From Candidatus Mediterraneibacter vanvlietii (GTDB taxonomy: Bacteria > Bacillota > Clostridia > Lachnospirales > Lachnospiraceae): a stretch of DNA of 59,915 nt. The stretch's first letter is position 1. Each line of letters begins with the position of its first letter. The position numbers and the translations under genes are program-made. Positions 53,599 through 59,915 of this stretch are shown piece by piece. Under the pieces are notes generated by a model that saw only the letters and a program-made list of their open reading frames with translations, ran no database searches and had not been told where the DNA came from. The stretch is from the NCBI GenBank assembly GCA_019113645.1, contig DXGZ01000113.1:1-59915 (forward strand), given 5' to 3'.

Positions 53599-54585
53599 TT
53601 ATTGAATTCCGAGCACTTTCTTCTCCAGAATCATCTGCCGTTTTGTGAATTCTGTTCCTCCGCAGTAGAGCTCATCCTCATACTCGCAGATCAGGTATCC
53701 GTCAAATCCTTCCTCAACCAGAAGCGGAAGAATCTCCTCATACGGAATACTTGCCTCGTGGCAGTCCTCGTCAAGATAGTGGAATTTGCCGTGGCACTCA
53801 AAGCTGTACGGAAGGATGTCCTTTAACTCCTGAAGCAGTTCCGGAAGATCTTTCTCATCATGGAACTGCACGAAGCCGAACATTCCCGCCAGCGCCGGCA
53901 TGATCGCCGGTGAAGCGCCTGCTTCCATCACTTTCTTCGTTGCCTCTTCCTGGCTGACTCCCTCGCGGCGCAGCTGTGCGGCCAGTTCCAGATGCTCTTC
54001 TTTCACTCCCGCCTCAAGCGCCTTGATCCAGTGGGGCCTGTTCGGATGAATGGCAAGGAAACCGAAATCCGGTACGAATCCCAGGTATTTTGAGCCTGTT
54101 CTCTTAATCACTTCCAGGTATTTCTGCATGCACGGGGATCCCGGCGTCTCCGGATTGTGAATCTCGATTCCGCAGCGCACATCGAACAGTTCCGCATACG
54201 GAGCCAGTCTCTCAAATGCCTCCGGCGACATCATATACTGAACTCTCATCACTTTACATCCCAGTTTATTGGCGGCTTTCAGATCAATGATGGCGTCCGC
54301 CAGCATCTCGTCATCTGTCAGGTTGCGGTCATTTCTCATGCCCTTGTCATTATTCGCCGCGTAGCTTACCGGTCCGATGCCGTATTTCTCTTTTAATGCG
54401 TGAACTTTTCCAAGGAATTCATCGCTTACGTTCGGGTATGACGGGATCATCTGAGTCGCTACAATCTCATATCCGCTCGCGCCTGCCAGCGCAGCCTGTT
54501 TCACACACTCTTCAAAATCATATTCATATCTCGCATACTCTGTTCCGTAGCAGAACAGCGTTGCGCCAAGTTTTACATTACTCAT
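53599..54585 (-). CDS. TIM-barrel isomerase-like subunit (DgpC/C-glycosidase alpha-like)
   Basis: 328 residues with the xylose-isomerase-like barrel. Metal ligands fit: IEIHNPE (about 143), VPDFGFLA (about 175), the ECHGKFHYL histidine block (about 270) and LICEYEDE (about 303). The small DUF6379-like gene lies directly upstream (16 nt) and an oxidoreductase before that. Those two plus this one match the composition of bacterial C-glycoside deglycosylation enzymes (DgpA-DgpB-DgpC). The assignment rests on gene set plus family resemblance, not on an alignment. Confidence 0.8.
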   Translation of the reverse strand: MSNVKLGATLFCYGTEYARYEYDFEECVKQAALAGASGYEIVATQMIPSYPNVSDEFLGKVHALKEKYGIGPVSYAANNDKGMRNDRNLTDDEMLADAIIDLKAANKLGCKVMRVQYMMSPEAFERLAPYAELFDVRCGIEIHNPETPGSPCMQKYLEVIKRTGSKYLGFVPDFGFLAIHPNRPHWIKALEAGVKEEHLELAAQLRREGVSQEEATKKVMEAGASPAIMPALAGMFGFVQFHDEKDLPELLQELKDILPYSFECHGKFHYLDEDCHEASIPYEEILPLLVEEGFDGYLICEYEDELYCGGTEFTKRQMILEKKVLGIQ

Positions 54586-54601
54586 CTCTGTTTCCTCCCA
54601 A

Positions 54602-55036
54602 TTACTCCGCTGCGTTTACGGTTGCTTTTTCCCCGCTGTCAAGGGGCATGAAGTTGTGATCCGGTCCGATCTGCATGTAAGGCACTCTCATCATCAGCTT
54701 CAGTTCCAGCTCATGCTCTCCTTTTTCCACGCCGCCTTTTTTAATAACGCGGATCTTCGCCTGCTCCACCTGGCTCCAGAACTCGGTTACAGCATAAGTA
54801 AGTTTATACACCGGGAGTTCTTTCCCGTTGATCTCGAATGTGACAGCTTCCTGCGGCATCTTCTCGCCGTCCAGATAGACTTCCAGAAGATCGATATCCG
54901 ACAGATAATGTCCTCTGTAATATGCCAGCTGCACATTGAATTCAAACCCGTTCTTTTCGCCATTGATATATAAATTTTTGAATGAATCCTTCTTGATGAT
55001 CTCAGGATTCAGCTTCATTCTCATTGCAAATGCCAT
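54602..55036 (-). CDS. DUF6379-like small subunit (DgpB/C-glycosidase beta-like)
   Basis: 144 residues with the pattern NGFEFNVQLAYYRGHYLS near 30-48 and LEVYLDGEKMPQEAVTFEI, followed by FWSQVEQAKIRVIKKGGVEKGEHELELK. This matches the small beta subunit of C-glycoside-cleaving complexes as I recall it. Such subunits pair with a TIM-barrel alpha subunit and form the metal-dependent cleavage site. Placement between the oxidoreductase and the barrel gene supports this. The start ATG is preceded by AAGGAGGAAT. Confidence 0.8.
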   Translation of the reverse strand: MAFAMRMKLNPEIIKKDSFKNLYINGEKNGFEFNVQLAYYRGHYLSDIDLLEVYLDGEKMPQEAVTFEINGKELPVYKLTYAVTEFWSQVEQAKIRVIKKGGVEKGEHELELKLMMRVPYMQIGPDHNFMPLDSGEKATVNAAE

Positions 55037-55105
55037 GGTAATTCCTCCTTGTCGTTTTCCTTTTCAGAGTCCTGTCAGTTCAGTCCGTCCCCTCCGGAAA
55101 ACGCA

Positions 55106-56209
55106 TTAAAATTTCACTTCTTTATTTTCTCTTGCAGACTGATAGATCGCGTCGAGAATCTGTGTAACAACAAGCGCTTCCTCCGGTTTTACAAGCGGCT
55201 GTGTTCCGTTCTTCACAGCTTCAAGCCACTGACGGCAGTCGATGGTTCCTTCCTCTCCGCCGCCTCCTCCGAAGTAAGCGACGCCGCCTACCGGAGAGAT
55301 CGTCTCTTCCATAAGCTGCCCGTTTCTTCCTCGGTTGTAAATCAGTTCATTCTTGCTGTAGCTCATTCCAGAGTGGATCTCCGCGCCTGCCGCTGTTCCG
55401 CACAGGGTTGTGGACGCCTCCCGTGACTCCAGGATATTGAGGGCCCAGCTTGCCTCCAGGTTGATGGTCGCGCCGTTTTTCATCTTGATAAATCCCATGG
55501 CAGAATCTTCCACTTCATAGGTATCCGGATTCCACGGCCCGAACAGGTTTCCTTCCGTTGCCTGCTGCAGGCCGCCCAGTTTATAGAAAACAGAGCCTGT
55601 TACACTGTCAATATCATAGTTGTTCATGCACCACAGAGTGATGTCAAGAGCATGTGTTCCGATGTCGATCAATGGACCGCCGCCCTGCTGTGCCTTGTCC
55701 ATAAATACGCCCCATGTCGGAACGCCTCTTCTGCGGACCGCGTGAGCTTTTCCGTAATAGATATCTCCCAGATCTCCCGCCTCGCATGCCGCATGAAGGT
55801 TCTGAACCTCCGGGCGGAAACGGTTCTGATATCCTACGGTAAACTGCATGCCTGATTTCTTCCATGCCTCAACCATCTTCAGCGCCTCAATGGGGCTGTG
55901 GGACATGGGTTTCTCACAGTAAACATGTTTCTTCGCCTCAAACGCGGCAATCGCGATCTCACTGTGAGATACGTTCGGCGTACAGATATGCACCACTTCC
56001 ACGTTCGGATCCGCGAGAAGATCGTGATAATCCTGATATACTTTCGCGCCTTCCGCTCCGAACTCCGCACATGCTTTCTCAGCTCTCTCCACAATAATGT
56101 CGCAGAATGCAACAATCTCGTTCAAATCCCCGTTGTTCTTCAGCGCCGGGAAATGTTTCTGATTCGCGATTCCTCCACATCCTACAACTCCAACTTTGAT
56201 TTTTGCCAT
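55106..56209 (-). CDS. Gfo/Idh/MocA oxidoreductase (DgpA-like)
   Basis: 367 residues. The Rossmann fold begins GVVGCGGIANQKHF; VYCEKPMSHS (about 95) is the family's EKP motif; GGGPLIDIGTHALDITLWCM (about 180) holds the His of the catalytic site. Enzymes of this family oxidise a sugar hydroxyl with NAD(P). In C-glycoside systems they make the 3-oxo sugar needed before C-C bond cleavage. First gene of the operon, 69 nt before the small subunit. Confidence 0.85.
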   Translation of the reverse strand: MAKIKVGVVGCGGIANQKHFPALKNNGDLNEIVAFCDIIVERAEKACAEFGAEGAKVYQDYHDLLADPNVEVVHICTPNVSHSEIAIAAFEAKKHVYCEKPMSHSPIEALKMVEAWKKSGMQFTVGYQNRFRPEVQNLHAACEAGDLGDIYYGKAHAVRRRGVPTWGVFMDKAQQGGGPLIDIGTHALDITLWCMNNYDIDSVTGSVFYKLGGLQQATEGNLFGPWNPDTYEVEDSAMGFIKMKNGATINLEASWALNILESREASTTLCGTAAGAEIHSGMSYSKNELIYNRGRNGQLMEETISPVGGVAYFGGGGGEEGTIDCRQWLEAVKNGTQPLVKPEEALVVTQILDAIYQSARENKEVKF

Positions 56210-56305
56210 GATTTTTCTCTCCTTTTCTTTGCAGTTTTCTGTGTTTCATTTCTTGTATATATCTTACTTTTTACCTGGTTTTTGTGCCTTACCGCAGGCT
56301 TCCGG

Positions 56306-56406
56306 AATCAGATCATAATTTGATGTAAAAAAGAATAGGGAAAGAAAAAGGTTCGAATTTTATTATGTAATTTTGACCTGTGGATAATGGAGCAATCTGA
56401 TCATAA
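56306..56406. promoter_or_regulatory. Two AATCWGATCATAA direct repeats upstream of the operon
   Basis: AATCAGATCATAA at 56306-56318 and AATCTGATCATAA at 56394-56406, 88 nt apart, lie in the 276-nt gap before the oxidoreductase gene. Only one base differs. They could be operator half-sites for a regulator outside the window. No clear promoter hexamers were found between them. Confidence 0.35.
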
Positions 56407-56423
56407 AAACATCAGTTTCCTGT

Positions 56424-56461
56424 AAAAATAAAAAGGACCGGGAGCTTGATACTCTCAGTCC
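56424..56461 (-). terminator. Rho-independent terminator
   Basis: GGAC and GTCC close a hairpin with an inner GAG/CTC pair around a loop; A-rich plus-strand sequence at 56424-56434 gives a T run on the minus strand. It ends transcription from the nuclease-like gene and separates it from the operon. Confidence 0.65.
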
Positions 56462-56485
56462 TGAAACATTTAAAGTGCTTGAACT

Positions 56486-57316
56486 CTATCCTATTTTTCC
56501 GATAATCATCCGGATCGTCTGCTCATCTGTCTCCAGTTCATCCGCAATTTCCGAAATTGATTTTTTCTTTTGGAGCTTTTTTTCCACTTGTTCTGCAAGC
56601 AGTTGTTCTCTCCCTCGTTCATCTGCCTCTTTCAGTTCATCAGCAAATAATTCTTTTAATGCATCACACATTTTCTTTTCCACCTCCATTTGCTTCCAAT
56701 TCGCACGTGCAATCAAATTCATTACTGCCACACAATCTTTTGATTTCTTATTTTTCTCATAGTTCGTCATTAATTCCCTTATCTCAGGACCTGCCTTTAA
56801 ATCCGTTCTCAGAATCTGAAGCCAGTAGTTTTCAGCTTTTGACAGTTCTTTTACGATCAGCAGCTGCATCGGAATCGGATCACCTTTCAAATAATAAATT
56901 CCCGGTCCATGTTTTTCCACATGAATTCCTCGAACCTGCTTCAGATGTTTTAACATTTCCCTCGGATAATGGCTGCACACAAATGTAAGAGTTAACGTCT
57001 CCGGATCAACTTCTTTTACCCGATCAGTATCAGATTGATAAATACATGCATATCCATAAACTTTATAAAAATCATTAATGCTCAGATAATCATCGGGCGC
57101 TTTATATTCGATAATATTATGGTCTCTGAACAACTTTGCAATTGATTTCTTTATTGTAGTCTCTTTTAATTTTTTCACTATAAGAATATCAATTTGAAGC
57201 GGTTTTTTACTCAACTGAAACTCTTCGTGAATCTCAAGGCACTCCTTTTCGCTCTCAAGAGTCATCTTGAGGGCGGCACTAAATCCGGGATGCCATTGCA
57301 GTTTTGTTTTTTCCAT
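56486..57316 (-). CDS. PD-(D/E)XK nuclease-like protein with HTH tail
   Basis: A 276-residue protein. PLQIDILIVKK (Asp) and NIIEYKAPDDYLS (Glu, Lys) fit the D...ExK catalytic core of Rpn/PD-(D/E)XK nucleases and the sequence YKVYGYACIY follows as in that group. The C-terminus reads KSISEIADELETDEQTIRMII, a helix-turn-helix. Such proteins are numerous in Lachnospiraceae and often misannotated. Possible role in recombination or mobile-element biology. Flanking genes have no obvious link. The 57317-57609 gap beyond it holds a hairpin and no gene I can support. Confidence 0.75.
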   Translation of the reverse strand: MEKTKLQWHPGFSAALKMTLESEKECLEIHEEFQLSKKPLQIDILIVKKLKETTIKKSIAKLFRDHNIIEYKAPDDYLSINDFYKVYGYACIYQSDTDRVKEVDPETLTLTFVCSHYPREMLKHLKQVRGIHVEKHGPGIYYLKGDPIPMQLLIVKELSKAENYWLQILRTDLKAGPEIRELMTNYEKNKKSKDCVAVMNLIARANWKQMEVEKKMCDALKELFADELKEADERGREQLLAEQVEKKLQKKKSISEIADELETDEQTIRMIIGKIG

Positions 57317-57548
57317 CTTTTCTCCTTAAGTATAATACAGTTTATTTCCATAGTGCAATGTTATCTTTTAAGTCCAAGTATCAACGGCAACACCTCATTT
57401 CATCCATAACCCTCATGCGAAATCCGCCCTGACTTTCGTCATTTTCCCAATGACAGCGGGCATAGAACTTTTTTGAATCGTGAAACATCCTGCGGATTGA
57501 TCCGGCGAAACGCCTTCCGCGATGATAAAAACAGCATACCATAGAACA

Positions 57549-57591
57549 AGCCGGTATGCCACCCGCTTTTTGCGGTTCTGACATACCGGCT
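57549..57591. terminator. Palindromic terminator after the second oxidoreductase gene
   Basis: AGCCGGTATG at 57549-57558 pairs with CATACCGGCT at 57582-57591 around a loop with a smaller CCGC/GCGG stem. It lies 19 nt after the stop of the oxidoreductase gene on the minus strand, though its uridine tract is weak. Confidence 0.55.
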
Positions 57592-57609
57592 CATTTTAAT
57601 GATTTATGA

Positions 57610-58656
57610 TTATTCAAACAGCACTGCTTTTCCCGTTTCCGCCGACTTCCATGCTGCCTCCATTACGGAGAGCACCCTGCGCACCTCCGGAATCCTGATC
57701 TTCGACTCGGCACGTCCGTTTAACACGTCATCCACATTTCTGTAGAAGTCTACCCAGTCCGTCTGAACATCCGGAAGAGGCTCTTCAATGATTCCTCCCG
57801 GCGGAACAGGCGCAAACTGTCTGGTCGGTCCCGCCTCGGTCTCCGTGATCTGCGGCGGAAGTTTCTCCAGCATCTTTCCCGTACGGTAGATCGCTCCGTC
57901 GCATCCGAAAGTATTGACAACCATGGTTCCCTTATCGCCTGCTGCCAGCCATCTTGGCTGATATTTCAGAATATAGGTGGAAAGTTCGATGTGAGCAGTC
58001 ACTCCGTTGTCCATCTTCAGAATAATCTTGAAGTAGTCGTCCACTTCCTCATGAAGTACATTCTTAATATCCGCGTAAATCGATTTAATCTTTGCGCCTG
58101 GCATCATAAAAAGGATCTGGTCAATCAGATGCACACCCCAGTCATAGATCATTCCGCCGCCGTACTTTTTATAAATATGCCACTCATGCATATAGCCGTT
58201 CCCTGAGTGGAGCTTTGACTCGATTGTAAAAACATTTCCAAGAAGTCCTTCGTCATATGCTTTTTTCACAATCAGCATATCCCGGTCCCACCGTCTGTTC
58301 TGGTGGGATGTAAAGAAAACACCTGCTGCTTTGCAGGCAGCCTCCATCTCATCAAGTTCCTGTACATTCATTGCCGCCGGCTTCTCTGTAATGACGTTTT
58401 TGCCCGCTTTTGCAGCTTTGATGCACATTTCTTTATGCAGGTAATTGGGCACGGTCAGGATGACTGTGTTGACCTCCGGATCTTTTAACAGGTCATCCGC
58501 TGTTGTATACATTTTAAAGCCTGCATCCACTGCTTCTTTCTGCTTTACTTCATCGATATCGCACACTGCCGCGATCTCAACTCCGGCTCTCGGCGCATTT
58601 TCCGCATGCCATTTTCCCATGCCGCCGTATCCGATGATTCCTAATTTAATCTTCAT
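57610..58656 (-). CDS. Gfo/Idh/MocA oxidoreductase
   Basis: 348 residues. KLGIIGYGGMGKWHAENAP begins the Rossmann fold; NVITEKPAAMN (about 93) is the EKP motif; GGGMIYDWGVHLIDQILFMM (about 170) carries the conserved His. It acts on a sugar or inositol-like substrate with NAD(P). The ATG at 58656 has AAAGGAT before it. The isomerase gene upstream is 97 nt away, suggesting a two-gene operon related to the 53-56 kb set. Confidence 0.85.
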   Translation of the reverse strand: MKIKLGIIGYGGMGKWHAENAPRAGVEIAAVCDIDEVKQKEAVDAGFKMYTTADDLLKDPEVNTVILTVPNYLHKEMCIKAAKAGKNVITEKPAAMNVQELDEMEAACKAAGVFFTSHQNRRWDRDMLIVKKAYDEGLLGNVFTIESKLHSGNGYMHEWHIYKKYGGGMIYDWGVHLIDQILFMMPGAKIKSIYADIKNVLHEEVDDYFKIILKMDNGVTAHIELSTYILKYQPRWLAAGDKGTMVVNTFGCDGAIYRTGKMLEKLPPQITETEAGPTRQFAPVPPGGIIEEPLPDVQTDWVDFYRNVDDVLNGRAESKIRIPEVRRVLSVMEAAWKSAETGKAVLFE

Positions 58657-58665
58657 ATCCGTATC

Positions 58666-58745
58666 CTTTCTATATAACTTTCTATTACATTCCATAACTG
58701 AACTGCTTTCTATATAGTTTTCCAGCACAGTCTGTAACTGAACCG
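58666..58745. repeat. 40-bp imperfect tandem duplication in the leader
   Basis: CTTTCTATATA starts two 40-bp units at 58666 and 58706, each continuing to CTGAACYG. In minus-strand reading they precede the ribosome binding site of the 57610 gene and derive it from AGAAAG. A recent duplication is likely. Confidence 0.6.
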
Positions 58746-58752
58746 CTGCAGT

Positions 58753-59670
58753 TTATATCACAAAGTTTCTCAGGTATCTGATGCTGAGCTGAACCGCTTT
58801 CTTCGCATCCTCCAGGCTTCCTTCAAAAGCCTTGTCCTCTACTTCGATACAGGTGTATCCGTCATAGCCGATATCTGTCAGAGCGGATACATATCTGCCC
58901 CAGTCTACATCGCCAAGTCCCGGAAGCTTCGGAGACATGTACTCAAGCGGAGTCGCCATCACTCCCACATCCGCCAGTTTATCCGGATATACTTTGATAT
59001 CTTTGTAATGTACATGGAAGATTCTGTCCTTAAATTCATAAATCGGTTTAATGTAGTCGATCTGCTGCCATACGAAATGGGACGGATCGTAGTTGATTCC
59101 GAAGTTTTCATATGGAAGGATCTCGAATATCTTTCTCCAGTTTGCCGGTGTTGTCATCAGGTTCTGACCTCCCGGCCATTCATCCTCCGTAAAGAGCATC
59201 GGGCAGTTCTCTATCGCCACTTTCACTCCCTTATTCAGCGCATATTCCAGAATCGGAGGCCATACCTTCTTCACTTCTTCCAGATTGTAAGATACGCTCT
59301 TGTCCGGAATTCTGCCAATAAAGGTTGTCACCATGTTCACATCCAGAAGAGCCGACGCGTCAATCAGTTTATAGAGATGAGTGATGTATGCGCTTCTCTT
59401 CTCCTCATCCGGATCCAGTGTATTCGGATAATACGCAAGGGACGAGATCTCCACTCCTTTGACTTTCAGGTATGCCTTGATCTCCTCCGCTTTCTCCATT
59501 GTCAGATTCTCAACATCGATGTGGCTGACTCCCGCATAACGTCTCTTCGCGCCTCCCGATGTGGGCCAGCATGCCACTTCAAGGCACTCCAGACCGTTTT
59601 CCGCAGCGAAATCCACTACCTCTTTAAAATCCATTCCCTCGAAAATCGATGTAATCAGTCCAAATTTCAT
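58753..59670 (-). CDS. Sugar phosphate isomerase/epimerase
   Basis: 305 residues of the xylose-isomerase-like family. KVAIENCPM (about 150), NYDPSHFVWQ (about 196), HVHYKDI (about 225) and CIEVEDKAF (about 278) supply the metal-binding Glu, Asp-His, His and Glu. ATG at 59670 with AAAGGAG upstream. Paired with the oxidoreductase at 57610, it fits oxidation-isomerisation catabolism of an inositol or uncommon sugar. Confidence 0.88.
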   Translation of the reverse strand: MKFGLITSIFEGMDFKEVVDFAAENGLECLEVACWPTSGGAKRRYAGVSHIDVENLTMEKAEEIKAYLKVKGVEISSLAYYPNTLDPDEEKRSAYITHLYKLIDASALLDVNMVTTFIGRIPDKSVSYNLEEVKKVWPPILEYALNKGVKVAIENCPMLFTEDEWPGGQNLMTTPANWRKIFEILPYENFGINYDPSHFVWQQIDYIKPIYEFKDRIFHVHYKDIKVYPDKLADVGVMATPLEYMSPKLPGLGDVDWGRYVSALTDIGYDGYTCIEVEDKAFEGSLEDAKKAVQLSIRYLRNFVI

Positions 59671-59795
59671 AAGATTCTCCTTTCCTGCCGGCACACTCTG
59701 ACCGGCTTCTTCCCTGTTCTGCCGCCTTGATGATTCCGGCTTTTGTTTTTTGCTGATTTCATTATATCGCCGCGGGATCTGACCATCTAAGTCAC

Positions 59796-59904
59796 AACCA
59801 CCACTTCAAGTGGTGGTTTGAGTTGGCCCTCATAAGGGCCGGTTACATGCTCGCCCAAAAGGGCGGGTATCGCAAGCATTGTTACTGGTCCGCTTATAAA
59901 GCGG
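59796..59904. other. Array of hairpins at the right edge, possible IS200/IS605-type end
   Basis: Four stem-loops: AACCACCACTT/AAGTGGTGGTT (59796-59818), GGCCCT/AGGGCC (59825-59840), GCCC/GGGC with AAAA loop (about 59853-59864), and CCGCTT/AAGCGG (59890-59904). TTCAAGT at about 59805 can pair with ACTTGAA at 59909-59915. Serial hairpins of this type are seen at ends of IS200/IS605-like elements and their guide RNAs. The partner transposase gene would be outside the window. Confidence 0.4.
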
Positions 59905-59915
59905 TACTACTTGAA

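Noticed and set aside
57381..57584. Minus-strand frame of 67 codons after the second oxidoreductase gene
   Set aside because: No ribosome binding site, odd composition, and it begins within the terminator hairpin; no family resemblance.

Overview
The window looks like a chromosome segment of a gut Lachnospiraceae (Clostridia, Bacillota). The evidence is the lysS-greA-dusB-coaX and dnaE-pfkA-murI neighbourhoods, a LysRS carrying a tRNA-binding tail, low-to-moderate GC, AGGAGG-type ribosome binding sites, and a mobile element of the VirD4/PcfB/RepA/ParAB kind common in that family. Almost every gene is on the minus strand. Family assignments come from reading protein motifs by eye; no database search was run.

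Layout. (1) 1-22.1 kb is the right-hand part of an integrative conjugative or plasmid-like element. It holds a VirD4/TraG coupling-protein gene split by an intact group II intron, a PcfB-like protein, a Cys-rich protein, a ~2000-residue thioester/Cna-B surface adhesin, a sigma-70-like factor, a YolD plus Y-family polymerase pair, an XRE repressor with an ImmA-type protease, an AT-rich unknown 658-residue protein, RepA with iterons, ParB, ParA and two paralogous small DUF6462-type proteins. The element appears to end just downstream of lysS; no integrase is inside the window. (2) 22.1-26.5 kb is core: lysS (with a fused tRNA-binding domain), greA, dusB, coaX. (3) 26.5-28.6 kb has a sugar isomerase/epimerase gene flanked by unusual palindromic repeats. 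(4) 28.6-34.0 kb is a TetR-controlled operon: SCP2-like protein, alpha/beta hydrolase, stand-alone condensation domain, acyl carrier protein and acyl-activating ligase, which looks like a small acyl-conjugating biosynthetic cluster. (5) 34-50.5 kb is mostly housekeeping: mutarotase-like protein, trigger-factor-like lipoprotein, cardiolipin synthase, murI, pfkA, dnaE, an S1-domain protein and a PHP-UvrD helicase fusion. (6) 51-59.7 kb is a sugar or glycoside catabolic region. Its core operon (Gfo/Idh/MocA oxidoreductase, small DUF6379-like subunit, TIM-barrel subunit, GPH-type transporter, flavin reductase) matches the gene set of bacterial C-glycoside deglycosylation. A second oxidoreductase/isomerase pair lies upstream.

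The most unusual signal is non-coding. Three intergenic regions (27.9-28.5, 34.0-34.6 and 39.1-39.6 kb) each contain two long imperfect palindromes of the same length within a pair (214/214, 240/240, 178/178 bp). In the first two pairs apical loop sequences are conserved while the stems have changed, with at least one clear compensatory pair. This looks like selection on folded RNA, or on single-stranded DNA. A shorter pair (about 62 bp each) with a three-way junction between the copies lies at 26.6-26.8 kb. Arrays of small perfect hairpins occur at 50.9-51.1 and 59.8-59.9 kb.
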